A stretch of DNA of 64,000 bases. Origin: Cytophagales bacterium. GTDB taxonomy: Bacteria > Bacteroidota > Bacteroidia > Cytophagales > Cyclobacteriaceae. Positions 51,064-59,994 of this stretch are shown here, one piece after another. The notes beneath the pieces were generated by a model, which saw nothing but the letters and a program-made list of their open reading frames with translations, was not told the DNA's origin and ran no database searches. The position numbers were made by a program, and so were the translations under genes. Position 1 is the first letter of the stretch. Each line of letters opens with the position of its first letter. The stretch spans positions 1 through 64,000 of the forward strand of contig JAAFHY010000006.1 of NCBI GenBank assembly GCA_013298505.1. Reading direction: 5' to 3'.

Positions 51064-53049
51064 TCAATACTTCATCAACTCCTCAATCTTTCCCTTGAAC
51101 CTCCCTTTCGCCAAAAAATTATTCTCTAATGTAGGAGCAAATGGAATGGCTGTATCTAAACTCGCTACGCGCATCACGGGTGCATCGAGGTAACGGAAAC
51201 AATGCTCGGTAATCCAAGCTGAAATTTCGGCACCAATGCCGCCTGTCAGTGTATCTTCATGCAAGACCAAAACACGCCCTGTTTTTTTCACGGTTTGTTC
51301 GACAGCATCTTTGTCCCACGGCAACAACGTGCGCAGGTCAAGTACGTCAGCATTTACTTCTGGCAGCGTTTGTAAAATCTCTTTTGCCCAATGTACGCCC
51401 ATACCATACGTGATAATCGAGACATCGCTTCCTTCGCTCACCAATTTTGCTTTGCCTATTTCTACCGTGTAGTAATCGTCAGGGATTTCATCTTTCATCG
51501 AGCGGTACAAGACTTTGTGTTCAAAATATAAATAAGGATTGGGGTCTTCCAGTGCCGCACACAACAATCCTTTCGCATCGTATGGATTAGAAGGATATAC
51601 AATTTTTAGACCGGGCGTATGAAAAAACCAAGCCTCGTTGCTCTGAGAGTGAAATGGGCCAGCGGCAGTCCCTGCACCAGTTGGCATGCGCACTACCACA
51701 TCGGCTGCTTGACCCCAGCGCCAGTGGATTTTCGCGAGGTTGTTTATAATTTGATTGAAACCTTCTGTTACAAAATCAGCGAATTGCATTTCCACCATCG
51801 CCTTCATGCCTTTGATGGAAAGCCCAAGACCAGAACCTACGATGGCTGCTTCGCACAGGGGCGTGTTGCGCACGCGCTCTTTCCCAAATTTTTCAACAAA
51901 GCCTTCGGTGATTTTAAACACACCACCGTAGTCAGCAATGTCTTGACCCATTAACACCAAATTGCTGTGCTTTTCCATACTCTGGCGAAGTCCATCGCTA
52001 ATGGCATCGATGAATCTCTTTTCCGACCTCACCCCCAACCCCACTCCAAAGGAGAGGGGAGATTGAATAAATGGAGCATAAACATCGTTCAATTCAATTT
52101 CGGTATCCGCTACCGGATGACTCTCTTCAAACGCCACAGCCAATCCATCTTCAATTTCCTTTTTGATTTTCTTACGAAGTGCATCAATCCATTTTTGATC
52201 GATGATTTCCTCACTCAATAAATATTTCTCAAAATTTTCAACGGGATCTTTTTTCGCCCACTCTTCCATTAATTTTTTAGGAACATACTTCGTGCCGCTC
52301 GCCTCTTCATGACCACGCATACGGAAAGTCATGCATTCCAATAAAATGGGTCGTGGCTTTTTGCGCAGGCTTTCTGCTAAATTTTTTACCGTATCATAGA
52401 TCTCCAATACATTGTTACCATCTACTTGCACACCTTGGATTCCGTAACCAATTGCCTTGTCAATAAATTGTTTGCATCGAAACTGTTCGCTGCTGGGCGT
52501 GCTCAGCCCATAGCCATTGTTTTCAATTACAAAAATCACAGGCAAGTCCCACACGGCAGCCACGTTTACCGCTTCATGAAAATCACCTTGGCTCGTGCCT
52601 CCATCACCATTAAAAACAACTGTCACTTTATTTTCTTTCTTCAACTTCGTTGCCAATGCAATTCCATCGGCCACTCCGTTTTGCGGACCGAGGTGCGAAA
52701 TCATTCCTACAATATGATGTTCATTGGTACCAAAATGAAAAGAGCGGTCGCGCCCCTTGGTGTAGCCCATCATGGTGCCTTGCCACTGCGCGAACAAGCG
52801 ATCAAACGGCATATCGCGACCGGTAAACACACCCAAGTTTCGGTGCATGGGCAAAATATATTCGTCTTTATCTAGCGCGGCTGTAATCCCAACTGAAATG
52901 GCTTCTTGCCCGATGCCGCTAAACCATTTACTGATTTTGTTTTGACGTAGCAAGATGAGCATCTTCTCTTCAATCATCCGAGGTTTCAGCAAGGCTGCGT
53001 AGAGATTTTGCAGTGTTTCGTCAGAATATTTTTTGCGTGAGAATTTCAT
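51064..53049 (-). CDS. 2-oxoacid dehydrogenase E1, fused alpha and beta subunits
   Basis: The protein has 661 residues. The alpha part (about 1-330) has the thiamine-pyrophosphate motif GDGGTSQGDFHEAVN...IENNGYG and MRGHEEASGTKY. The beta part (from about 345) has RFIDAISDGLRQ, LMGQDIADYGGVF and RNTPLCEAAIVGSGLG, ending in HEDTLTGGIGAEI. It decarboxylates a branched-chain or similar 2-oxoacid (pyruvate is possible) and passes the acyl group to an E2 lipoyl protein, not encoded nearby. The linker IQSPLSFGVGLGVRSEKR contains residues derived from a palindromic repeat. Confidence 0.88.
   Translation of the reverse strand: MKFSRKKYSDETLQNLYAALLKPRMIEEKMLILLRQNKISKWFSGIGQEAISVGITAALDKDEYILPMHRNLGVFTGRDMPFDRLFAQWQGTMMGYTKGRDRSFHFGTNEHHIVGMISHLGPQNGVADGIALATKLKKENKVTVVFNGDGGTSQGDFHEAVNVAAVWDLPVIFVIENNGYGLSTPSSEQFRCKQFIDKAIGYGIQGVQVDGNNVLEIYDTVKNLAESLRKKPRPILLECMTFRMRGHEEASGTKYVPKKLMEEWAKKDPVENFEKYLLSEEIIDQKWIDALRKKIKKEIEDGLAVAFEESHPVADTEIELNDVYAPFIQSPLSFGVGLGVRSEKRFIDAISDGLRQSMEKHSNLVLMGQDIADYGGVFKITEGFVEKFGKERVRNTPLCEAAIVGSGLGLSIKGMKAMVEMQFADFVTEGFNQIINNLAKIHWRWGQAADVVVRMPTGAGTAAGPFHSQSNEAWFFHTPGLKIVYPSNPYDAKGLLCAALEDPNPYLYFEHKVLYRSMKDEIPDDYYTVEIGKAKLVSEGSDVSIITYGMGVHWAKEILQTLPEVNADVLDLRTLLPWDKDAVEQTVKKTGRVLVLHEDTLTGGIGAEISAWITEHCFRYLDAPVMRVASLDTAIPFAPTLENNFLAKGRFKGKIEELMKY
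52028..52062. repeat. Palindromic repeat inside the E1 dehydrogenase gene
   Basis: CTCACCCCC followed by CCCCACTCC-AAA-GGAGAGGGG, whose hairpin arms pair at 8 of 9 positions, lies in frame in the linker between the E1 alpha and beta parts (about residues 329-343). It shares its building blocks CTCACCCC and CCCCTCTCC/GGAGAGGGG with the intergenic element at 8789-8895. Confidence 0.6.
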
Positions 53050-53133
53050 AGATATTTAAAACAGTAAAGTTAATGGAGTTTTGATAACACTGAGCTAGGC
53101 GAAACCAAGAATTGAATTTGTTGCAAAAGCAAA

Positions 53134-53153
53134 AAAGAGGGAAAACCCTCTTT
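53134..53153 (-). terminator. Rho-independent terminator of the desaturase gene
   Basis: An 8-bp stem AAAGAGGG/CCCTCTTT with a 4-nt loop and a T-run on the minus strand lies 31 nt after the desaturase stop. Confidence 0.8.
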
Positions 53154-53184
53154 CTTATATTTAAAAATATAACGAGTGAACGAA

Positions 53185-54195
53185 CTAAGCCATTACTTTT
53201 TCTCGTGCCATCTCCGCATCCGGCTTGCTCTCGTCTGTCAATTTTACCTTGCCTCTTTCGTTGCGGGTGATACGCGAGTAAAGTGAGATATTTTTATCGA
53301 ACAAGAACCTAAAAAATAGTTTTGTCCACGATTGGTGAGACTTTAATGTATCATAATAGGCGGGTGCTTGTTTTTTCAACATCGGTAGTTTGTTCCAAGG
53401 CACCGATGGAAAATCATGATGCTCATTGTGATAGCCAACATTAAACGCAAGCGTGTTTAGCGGGCCGTAATAGCTGTAGGTTTCTTGATCTTGATCGAGA
53501 GTTAAATAATGCTCTTGTATCCATCTCGCGCCAAGCGGGTGCAACCCTACCGAAAAGAAAAAACTAAGCAACATGAAAACAAAAGCCTTTGGGCCAATGA
53601 GCATCCAGATAGCAACATTGAATGTGATTTGCACAAGCCAGTTTGCAACGATCCAACCATCTACGGGTTTAATTTCCTTTAATCTAAATGTGCGGATAAC
53701 TTGAAACACAGGGAAGAGCAAAAGCCAAAGTGCTTTGCCTAGCACGGTGTTTTTAATCATTTTTGCTTCCCAAAAATCAGGTAAATCGGCATCTAATTCA
53801 TGCACTCCTTGAAACGAGTGATGCTTGATGTGATACCTGAAAAACGAAATAGCACTTGGTAATGTATGTGGCAAATTAGCCATGATACCCGCCACATAAT
53901 TAGCCGCTTTACTTTTAAAAAGTAAATGATGCGAGCATTCGTGTATCATTACAAACAGCGCATGATTAAAAAAGGCACCGATTCCGTAAGCAACCAATAC
54001 CACCAGCCACCACGGGCTATCTTTAAGAAAGTAAGATATCACGATCATGCCTCCGACTAGTCCAAAAATCGCGAGAAGCGTAAGTGGGTTTTTACCCATT
54101 AGTTGTTTTACCTCTGGGTGCTGCGACATAATCTCTTTGGTGCGGATGCGATGAGGCTCAGAGTTTTCTGAAAAGCGGAATGAATCGGTGGTCAT
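53185..54195 (-). CDS. Fatty acid/sphingolipid delta-4 desaturase-like protein
   Basis: The protein has 336 residues, an integral-membrane desaturase with the three histidine clusters HECSHH (85-90), HIKHH (122-126) and HNEHH (256-260). The N-terminal EPHRIRTKEIMSQHPEVKQLMG, the GLHPLGARWIQEHY segment and the ETYSYYGPLNTLAFNVGYHNEHHDFP stretch are close to eukaryotic dihydroceramide delta-4 desaturase (DEGS1), more than to bacterial acyl-CoA or phospholipid desaturases. It would introduce a double bond in the long-chain base of ceramide. Bacteroidota make sphingolipids but normally saturated ones. The substrate is inferred by resemblance only. A terminator follows. Confidence 0.83.
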   Translation of the reverse strand: MTTDSFRFSENSEPHRIRTKEIMSQHPEVKQLMGKNPLTLLAIFGLVGGMIVISYFLKDSPWWLVVLVAYGIGAFFNHALFVMIHECSHHLLFKSKAANYVAGIMANLPHTLPSAISFFRYHIKHHSFQGVHELDADLPDFWEAKMIKNTVLGKALWLLLFPVFQVIRTFRLKEIKPVDGWIVANWLVQITFNVAIWMLIGPKAFVFMLLSFFFSVGLHPLGARWIQEHYLTLDQDQETYSYYGPLNTLAFNVGYHNEHHDFPSVPWNKLPMLKKQAPAYYDTLKSHQSWTKLFFRFLFDKNISLYSRITRNERGKVKLTDESKPDAEMAREKVMA

Positions 54196-54310
54196 AAAGG
54201 CTAGGTTATAAAGATGGCAAAGATACTCAGTTTTCTCTTTTAACAGATGCTAGGCACTTATGTTTTAGCACTCAAAAGGAAATCCGAAAACTAACCTTAT
54301 TTTTGAAGCG

Positions 54311-55552
54311 ATGATAAAATTTGACCAATTTACTCTTGATAATGGCTTGCGTGTAATCGTGCATGAAGACAGTAGTGTTCAATTAGCGGTTATGAATATT
54401 TTGTACGATGTTGGTTCGCGCGATGAGTTGCCAACAAAAACCGGCTTTGCCCATTTGTTTGAACATTTGATGTTTGGAGGCTCGGCAAACATACCAAGCT
54501 ACGATGCGCCATTGCAGTTGGTTGGCGGAGAGAACAATGCGTTTACCAGTACAGACATTACCAATTATTACTTAACTGTTCCAGCTGCTAATATCGAGAC
54601 GGGGTTTTGGTTGGAGAGCGATCGGATGATGAGTCTCTCGTTCGACCCAAATGTTTTAGACGTGCAGCGCAAGGTGGTAATTGAAGAGTTTAAACAACGT
54701 TACCTCAATCAACCTTACGGAGATGTGTGGCTAAAGCTAAGGCCGCTGGCGTACCAAACGCATCCGTACCAGTGGGCAACTATTGGCAAAGAAATCAGCC
54801 ACATCGAAAACGCAACCCTAGCCGATGTGAAAGATTTTTTCTTCCATCATTATTTGCCCAACAACGCGGTGCTGGTGGTGGCTGGTAATGTTAAACTCGA
54901 TCAAGTAAAACGATTGTCGGAAAAGTGGTTTGGTCCCATTTCGATGGGAAAGCGATCGCCACGAAAATTGCCTGCGGAACCAAAGCAAACCAAGAAAAGA
55001 ATACTAGAGGTAGAAGCCAAAGTGCCAGCCAATGCACTTTATAAATCGTGGCACATGTGCGGCCGTTTTGATAGCGCTTATTACGCTAGCGATTTTTTGA
55101 GCGATGTGTTAAGCAGAGGGCACTCAAGTAGATTATATAAGAAACTGGTGGAAGAGAAAGAGATATTTACTTCGCTATCTTCATTTGTAATGGGCACGAT
55201 CGACCCTGGTATGCTGGTGGTAAACGGTCGCGTGAAGGACGGCATTGATTTAAAAGATGCCGAAGCCGAAGTGGATGTGATTATTCAAGAAGTCGTTAAT
55301 GAGGGGATAAACGAAAATGAATTGGAGAAAGTAAAAAACCAAGCCGAGGCAAGTTTGAAATTTGGAGAAGTAGAAGTGCTAAACCGCGCAATGAATTTGG
55401 CTTTTGCTTCCCTTTCGGGCGATGCGGATCTGGTGAACCGTGAAGCGAAATTGATTGAAGAAGTTACATTGAGTGATGTAAAGCAAGCGGCACAAAATAT
55501 TCTGAGAGAAGAGAATGCAAGTGTGATGTACTATAAATCCGCAAAAAATTGA
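54311..55552 (+). CDS. M16 family zinc metallopeptidase
   Basis: The protein has 413 residues, one N-terminal M16 half (about 1-200) and one C-terminal non-catalytic half. The inverted zinc motif HxxEH is HLFEH (H48, E51, H52) in TGFAHLFEHLMFGGS, and NNAFTSTDITNYYLTVP follows. There is no signal peptide, so it is cytoplasmic, or periplasmic by a non-classical route. Members of this size act as half of a dimeric peptidase or as processing proteases (insulinase/pitrilysin family). The ORF6N gene starts 20 nt downstream. Confidence 0.9.
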   Translation: MIKFDQFTLDNGLRVIVHEDSSVQLAVMNILYDVGSRDELPTKTGFAHLFEHLMFGGSANIPSYDAPLQLVGGENNAFTSTDITNYYLTVPAANIETGFWLESDRMMSLSFDPNVLDVQRKVVIEEFKQRYLNQPYGDVWLKLRPLAYQTHPYQWATIGKEISHIENATLADVKDFFFHHYLPNNAVLVVAGNVKLDQVKRLSEKWFGPISMGKRSPRKLPAEPKQTKKRILEVEAKVPANALYKSWHMCGRFDSAYYASDFLSDVLSRGHSSRLYKKLVEEKEIFTSLSSFVMGTIDPGMLVVNGRVKDGIDLKDAEAEVDVIIQEVVNEGINENELEKVKNQAEASLKFGEVEVLNRAMNLAFASLSGDADLVNREAKLIEEVTLSDVKQAAQNILREENASVMYYKSAKN

Positions 55553-55572
55553 ATTCGATTTTTTAATTAAGT

Positions 55573-56088
55573 TTGGAATTGCAAGTTGTACAAGACCGAA
55601 TTTATATTCTTCGAGGATTTAGGGTAATGCTAGATTTCCATTTGGCCGAAATGTATGGCGTAGAGCCAAGAGTATTAAATCAATCTGTCAGTAGAAACAA
55701 GGATCGATTTCCATCTGACTTTATGTTTAGATTGACAACTAGTGAGTGGAAGGAGTTTTTGAACTCATCACAAATTGTGATGAGTTCGCAAAAACATAGA
55801 GGGATGCTTTATTTGCCCTACGCTTTTACTGAGCAGGGGGTTGCAATGCTATCAAGTGTTTTGCGTAGCAATAAAGCTATCGCGGCTAATATTGCAATTA
55901 TGCGAGCGTTTGTTGTAATGCGGCAAAGCCAACTTTTGTATAAAGAGCTTAAACAAGAAATTTCAAAAATTGAAAAGGAAATGAACCTTAAATTCAAAGA
56001 TGTTAATGAGGTTCTAGAGTATTTGTTAAGCCCAAAATCCCAGCCAAGGCAAATAGGTTTTAAGCAAAAAGGGAGAAAGACTAAATAG
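55573..56088 (+). CDS. ORF6N domain protein (phage-derived regulator type)
   Basis: The protein has 171 residues and starts with TTG (there is no ATG before VMLDFHLAEMY). The ORF6N domain, at about 5-95, reads RIYILRGFRVMLDFHLAEMYGVEPRVLNQSVSRNKDRFPSDFMFRLT and YAFTEQGVAMLSSVLRS, followed by a coiled coil (ELKQEISKIEKEMNLK) and a basic end. ORF6N proteins are related to phage anti-repressors and are common as single chromosomal genes in Bacteroidota. No other phage gene is nearby. The function is unknown, probably DNA binding. Confidence 0.85.
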   Translation: MELQVVQDRIYILRGFRVMLDFHLAEMYGVEPRVLNQSVSRNKDRFPSDFMFRLTTSEWKEFLNSSQIVMSSQKHRGMLYLPYAFTEQGVAMLSSVLRSNKAIAANIAIMRAFVVMRQSQLLYKELKQEISKIEKEMNLKFKDVNEVLEYLLSPKSQPRQIGFKQKGRKTK

Positions 56089-56119
56089 TAAAACGGACAA
56101 ACAAAATTCTAAACACACA

Positions 56120-56599
56120 ATGAAATTCCGCGTAGGCTTAGGTTTTGATGTTCATCAACTGGAAGAAGGAAAAGACTTTTGGTTGGGAGGAGTAAAGTTG
56201 CCTGCTACCAAAGGCGCAGTAGGCCACTCTGATGCCGATGTTTTGATTCACGCCATTTGCGATGCGCTGTTGGGCGCTGCCAATTTGCGCGACATCGGAT
56301 TTCACTATTCTAACAAAGATCCCCAATGGAAAGGGAAGCGCTCCACTTTTTTTCTGTTAGATGTTACGCGCATGTTGTTGGAAAAGGGATGGAAGATTGA
56401 GAATGTAGATTGTACACTCACGCTTGAAAACCCAAAAATAAATCCTCATATCCCAGAAATGAAAAAAGTACTTGCCCCACTTATGAACTTGAGTGAAGAC
56501 GATATTTCCATTAAGGCCACCACCAACGAAACATTGGGTTATGTGGGCAGGGAAGAAGGGGTAAACGCGATGGCAGTGGCATTGATTGTGAGATCTTGA
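56120..56599 (+). CDS. ispF: 2-C-methyl-D-erythritol 2,4-cyclodiphosphate synthase
   Basis: The protein has 159 residues. All family marks are visible: GLGFDVHQ near the N-terminus with the zinc ligands, GHSDADVLIHAICDALLGAA, the IGFHYSNKDP loop and TNETLGYVGREEGVNAMAV at the C-terminus. It catalyses the fifth step of the MEP isoprenoid pathway. It is translationally coupled to the next gene: the TTG of mnmD overlaps its TGA by 3-4 nt. Confidence 0.95.
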   Translation: MKFRVGLGFDVHQLEEGKDFWLGGVKLPATKGAVGHSDADVLIHAICDALLGAANLRDIGFHYSNKDPQWKGKRSTFFLLDVTRMLLEKGWKIENVDCTLTLENPKINPHIPEMKKVLAPLMNLSEDDISIKATTNETLGYVGREEGVNAMAVALIVRS

Positions 56600-57276
56600 A
56601 CTCGCTAAGGCTCATCGAAACTAAAGACGGCTCTCACTCCCTCTATAATGCTGAACTAAATGAAACCTACCACTCCATTCACGGAGCGATTCAGGAGTCA
56701 AAACATGTTTTTATTGAGAACGGGCTCAAGTACCTAATTCACCATTCGCAGCCAAAGAACATTTCCATTCTAGAAATTGGCTTTGGCACAGGATTAAATG
56801 CATTGCTCACCGCATTGATGGTGGAAGAACGAAGTTTAAAGATCGAATATGAATCGGTGGAAGCATTTCCATTATCGATGGCTACTATTGCACAACTCAA
56901 CTATCCAGATAGATTTAATTCATCGGAAGCAAAAATAACATTCAATGCCATTCATCAAACTGAGTGGAATAAACCGCAAGGGATTTCTTCAAACTTTAAT
57001 TTACTAAAGCGCGATTTGAAAATTCAAGACGCAGATTTGGGAGAACAAAAGTTTGACTTGGTTTACTTTGATGCTTTTGCGCCCGACAAGCAACCCGAAA
57101 TATGGAAGCTTCCTATTTTGAAAAAAGTAGCTGATGCTTTAAACTCCAACGGAATTTTTGTAACCTATTCGGCCAAAGGGCAATTGAAGAGAGATTTGAT
57201 TTCGTTGGGCTTATCGGTAGAAAAAATACCAGGGCCACCGGGGAAGAGGGAAATGATTAGAGCGGTGAAACAGTAG
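56596..57276 (+). CDS. mnmD: tRNA (mnm5s2U34) methyltransferase MnmD
   Basis: The protein has 226 residues and starts with a TTG that overlaps the ispF stop. It has the Rossmann-like SAM-binding motif ILEIGFGTGLNALLT, the ESVEAFPLSMATIAQLNYP segment and the catalytic DLVYFDAFAPDKQPEIW. It corresponds to the methyltransferase half of E. coli MnmC; the FAD-oxidase half (MnmC1) is not fused, as in many Bacteroidota. It completes the mnm5 modification of tRNA wobble uridine. Confidence 0.9.
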   Translation: MNSLRLIETKDGSHSLYNAELNETYHSIHGAIQESKHVFIENGLKYLIHHSQPKNISILEIGFGTGLNALLTALMVEERSLKIEYESVEAFPLSMATIAQLNYPDRFNSSEAKITFNAIHQTEWNKPQGISSNFNLLKRDLKIQDADLGEQKFDLVYFDAFAPDKQPEIWKLPILKKVADALNSNGIFVTYSAKGQLKRDLISLGLSVEKIPGPPGKREMIRAVKQ

Positions 57277-57377
57277 GCAAACGCAATAGGCGGTATGAAA
57301 TTCCATCGATTACAAAAGACACAAAAGCTTTAACAATGTCTCAATTTGCCGACTGCTGACTTCCTACTGCTAGAGAA

Positions 57378-57953
57378 CTATCCTAACGCCTCCACTTCCT
57401 CCACCTCTTCTGGCATCATTTTTTTGAATAAGTTTTCGATGCCGGCTTTTAATGTGATGGTTGAAGAGGGGCATCCGCTACATGAACCTTGCAGTGCAAC
57501 TGTTACTTTCTTTCCTTGTAGGGAGTGAAACGTAATTGCGCCTCCATCTTGTTCAACCGCAGGGCGAATGTATTCGTCTAGTATCGTTTTTATTTTTTTT
57601 ACCGTTTCGGTTTCTTCTTGTTGCTCAGCTTCGGGTGCTTTGCTATCTAAAATTAACTTGCCCGACTCTAAAAAACCGAGAATGTGTTTTTTAAGTGTCT
57701 CTTGTACTTCAATCCACTCCACATCTTCTTTTTTGGTAACCGTCACAAAATTGCTGGCATAAAATACACGATCTACAAATGGGTACATGAAAAGTTCTTG
57801 TGCCAACGGGGCGTTTTCAGCTTGCGATGGTGAGGGGAAATCAAAGCTCATCCCTTCGGGCACCAGCATTTCATTCACCACAAACTTTAGCGAATTAGGA
57901 TTGGGGTTCGATTCAAGGTAAATGTGAAGGGCTTTGGGTGCGGGCTTTAACAT
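57378..57953 (-). CDS. NFU-type iron-sulfur scaffold
   Basis: The protein has 191 residues from the ATG at 57953 (MLKPAPKALHIYLESNPNPN); a TTG eight codons upstream is rejected. The N-terminal Nfu_N domain (about 8-95) is followed by a linker with several acidic residues and the NifU C-terminal domain with the cluster-binding CxxC C158, C161 in ALQGSCSGCPSS. It carries Fe-S clusters from the assembly machinery to apoproteins. The cysteine desulfurase at 23.7 kb is a likely donor of sulfur in the same pathway. Confidence 0.92.
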   Translation of the reverse strand: MLKPAPKALHIYLESNPNPNSLKFVVNEMLVPEGMSFDFPSPSQAENAPLAQELFMYPFVDRVFYASNFVTVTKKEDVEWIEVQETLKKHILGFLESGKLILDSKAPEAEQQEETETVKKIKTILDEYIRPAVEQDGGAITFHSLQGKKVTVALQGSCSGCPSSTITLKAGIENLFKKMMPEEVEEVEALG

Positions 57954-58110
57954 AATGGAAATTTGATTGAACAACAAAGTTAGAAAATTTAAGTTCGGTA
58001 TGTCATAAACTTTTAAATCACGATTTGAAGTTAATGACTCAACGTATAAGGCATCAGCGTGATAATATTATCGAATCTGAAAAATCCCAGCCTCTGCTTA
58101 TATTTGACAC

Positions 58111-59985
58111 ATGAGTAAAATTATTGGCATTACTTGTATTTCGTTGATTGTACTTTGCACTTTCACTGCCTCTTACGCACAACAGCAGTGTGAATGCGCG
58201 GCCTTTACACCCCTTGTTAGAAAAAACTTTGAAGCTGCAAACCGAAGCAGAAACCAGGAGGTTAGCACTATTGTTAGAGAATTAAAAGAAATGGAAAATC
58301 CTTGCTGCAAGGCAATCGGACTCACCATGGAGTCGCTTGTGTTTTTGTCTAAATCAGATTTTTTGCAAAGTTTTAAAGCCGCACGAGCGGCTCGGCAATT
58401 ACTTGGAGTCCGTTTTCATCCCTACGCATCGATTGAAAGTAATCGACTCTTGGGTAGTTATTATAGCCGCCAAAGTGTTCATGACAGCTCCATATATTTT
58501 TTCTATCAGGGGCTCGAATTGGCGCGAGAAGTAAACGAGCCGCACCTGTTGGCAAAAATCTACAATGGAATTGCACTTGATTTTTTGCGTCAGGAGCAAT
58601 TGGATAAAGGTCTTGAGTTTACAAAAAAAGCGTTAGATGCGGCTATTCCGACAAATGACACACTGTTGCTGGCGCAATATTTTTCAGATTTAGGAATCGT
58701 GTATTGGTCAGTTTACGATAAGAACAAAAACACAGCCTACCTCGATTCAACCCGGCAAACGGTTCAGCAAGCATTGCGGTACGCCAAGGTTACACAATCA
58801 AATCTCAGCCTGACCAAAAATTATCTTTCGCTGGGTTCGGTGGCCGAAGCAAAAAGGGAATTTGCAAAGGCACTATCATACACGGACACACTGACGAAAT
58901 TAGTTACAAGCAAAACCCGCCCCAATGCGCTAGCCTCGATTTATATGTTACGCGGAGCAGCCTACTCAGGTTTGGGGCAACACAAAAATGCAATTGAAAA
59001 TCAGGAGAAAGCGTTGGGCTTTGCCCGGCAAATTAAAAATAGTTTTCTCGAGAAAACTACCCAGAAATATTTATTCGAAGCCTATAAAGCAGCAGGGGAG
59101 ACGACCAAAGCACTTCAAGCACTTGAACGAAATAAATTCCTAAGTGATAGTCTTGTTACAGTTGAAAATCTTGAGGCCATTAGCCGGATGGAGCAGAAGT
59201 TCAACAAAAAGATTAACGAACAGCAAATAAAGGAACTATCACAAACGGCCTCTATCCAAGCGTTAGAAATCAAACAGAAAAATTTCTGGCTCGTTGGCGT
59301 TGGCGTTGGTGCATCTCTAATTGCATTGATCTTGTTTTTGTATTTTAGACAACGCTCTTTAACTCAACTGCAAAAGGCCTTAGCGATCGAAAACAAATTT
59401 CTACGCTTTCAACTAGACCCACATTTTCTTTCCAACGCTCTTGTCTCCATTCAGCGGTTTATGATGGATAACAATACAACACAAGCATTGAGCTATCTCG
59501 CTAAATTCTCAAAACTCATGCGGCAGTTATTGGAATATTCGCGCGAAGAATATATCACCATTGAAGAGGAAATAGACTTGCTGCGCAATTATCTCGACAT
59601 TCAAAAACTTAGATTAAAGGACAAATTTGAATATGAGATTCATGTGGATAGTAAACTTGCGATTAGTGACTCACGCATTCCACCCATGCTCGCGCAACCC
59701 TTTGTTGAAAACGCTATTGAGCATGGCGTTGGCAACCGCGAGCACGGGAAAATCACTATATCATTTTCAGAACAAGACGACCAATTGCTACTAGAAATTC
59801 AAGATGATGGTGCGGGTATTTCCGAAGCATCACCAGGAGACCACAAATCACTTTCTACGACTATCATCAAAGAGCGGATCGCATTGCTGAACAAATCCGG
59901 TAAGAAGCCCATTCAATTGGAGATCGGAAATGTGTTGAATGGAACGGGAACTCGTGTGGCGTTGACTTTGCCAATCTATTCGTAA
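58111..59985 (+). CDS. LytS-type sensor histidine kinase with TPR sensor
   Basis: The protein has 624 residues: a signal peptide (ISLIVLCTFTASYAQ), a Cys-containing start, TPR-like repeats at about 40-345 (SIYFFYQGLELAREVNEPHLLAKIYNGIALDF), one membrane helix at about 391-414 (FWLVGVGVGASLIALILFLYF), and a His_kinase/HATPase pair with phosphoacceptor H438 in LDPHFLSNALVSIQRF, the RNYLDIQKLRLKDKF segment and the N-box PFVENAIEHG. It signals to the LytTR regulator encoded 9 nt downstream. The TPR sensor suggests that it responds to a protein or peptide in the periplasm. Confidence 0.92.
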   Translation: MSKIIGITCISLIVLCTFTASYAQQQCECAAFTPLVRKNFEAANRSRNQEVSTIVRELKEMENPCCKAIGLTMESLVFLSKSDFLQSFKAARAARQLLGVRFHPYASIESNRLLGSYYSRQSVHDSSIYFFYQGLELAREVNEPHLLAKIYNGIALDFLRQEQLDKGLEFTKKALDAAIPTNDTLLLAQYFSDLGIVYWSVYDKNKNTAYLDSTRQTVQQALRYAKVTQSNLSLTKNYLSLGSVAEAKREFAKALSYTDTLTKLVTSKTRPNALASIYMLRGAAYSGLGQHKNAIENQEKALGFARQIKNSFLEKTTQKYLFEAYKAAGETTKALQALERNKFLSDSLVTVENLEAISRMEQKFNKKINEQQIKELSQTASIQALEIKQKNFWLVGVGVGASLIALILFLYFRQRSLTQLQKALAIENKFLRFQLDPHFLSNALVSIQRFMMDNNTTQALSYLAKFSKLMRQLLEYSREEYITIEEEIDLLRNYLDIQKLRLKDKFEYEIHVDSKLAISDSRIPPMLAQPFVENAIEHGVGNREHGKITISFSEQDDQLLLEIQDDGAGISEASPGDHKSLSTTIIKERIALLNKSGKKPIQLEIGNVLNGTGTRVALTLPIYS

Positions 59986-59994
59986 TTTGCCGCC

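Noticed and set aside
54298-54305. TATTTTTG box before the M16 peptidase
   Set aside because: It ends 5 nt before the start codon and lacks a minus-33 element.
58099-58106. TATATTTG minus-7-like box before the sensor kinase
   Set aside because: It ends only 4 nt before the start codon and has no TTTG at the right distance, so a promoter is unlikely.
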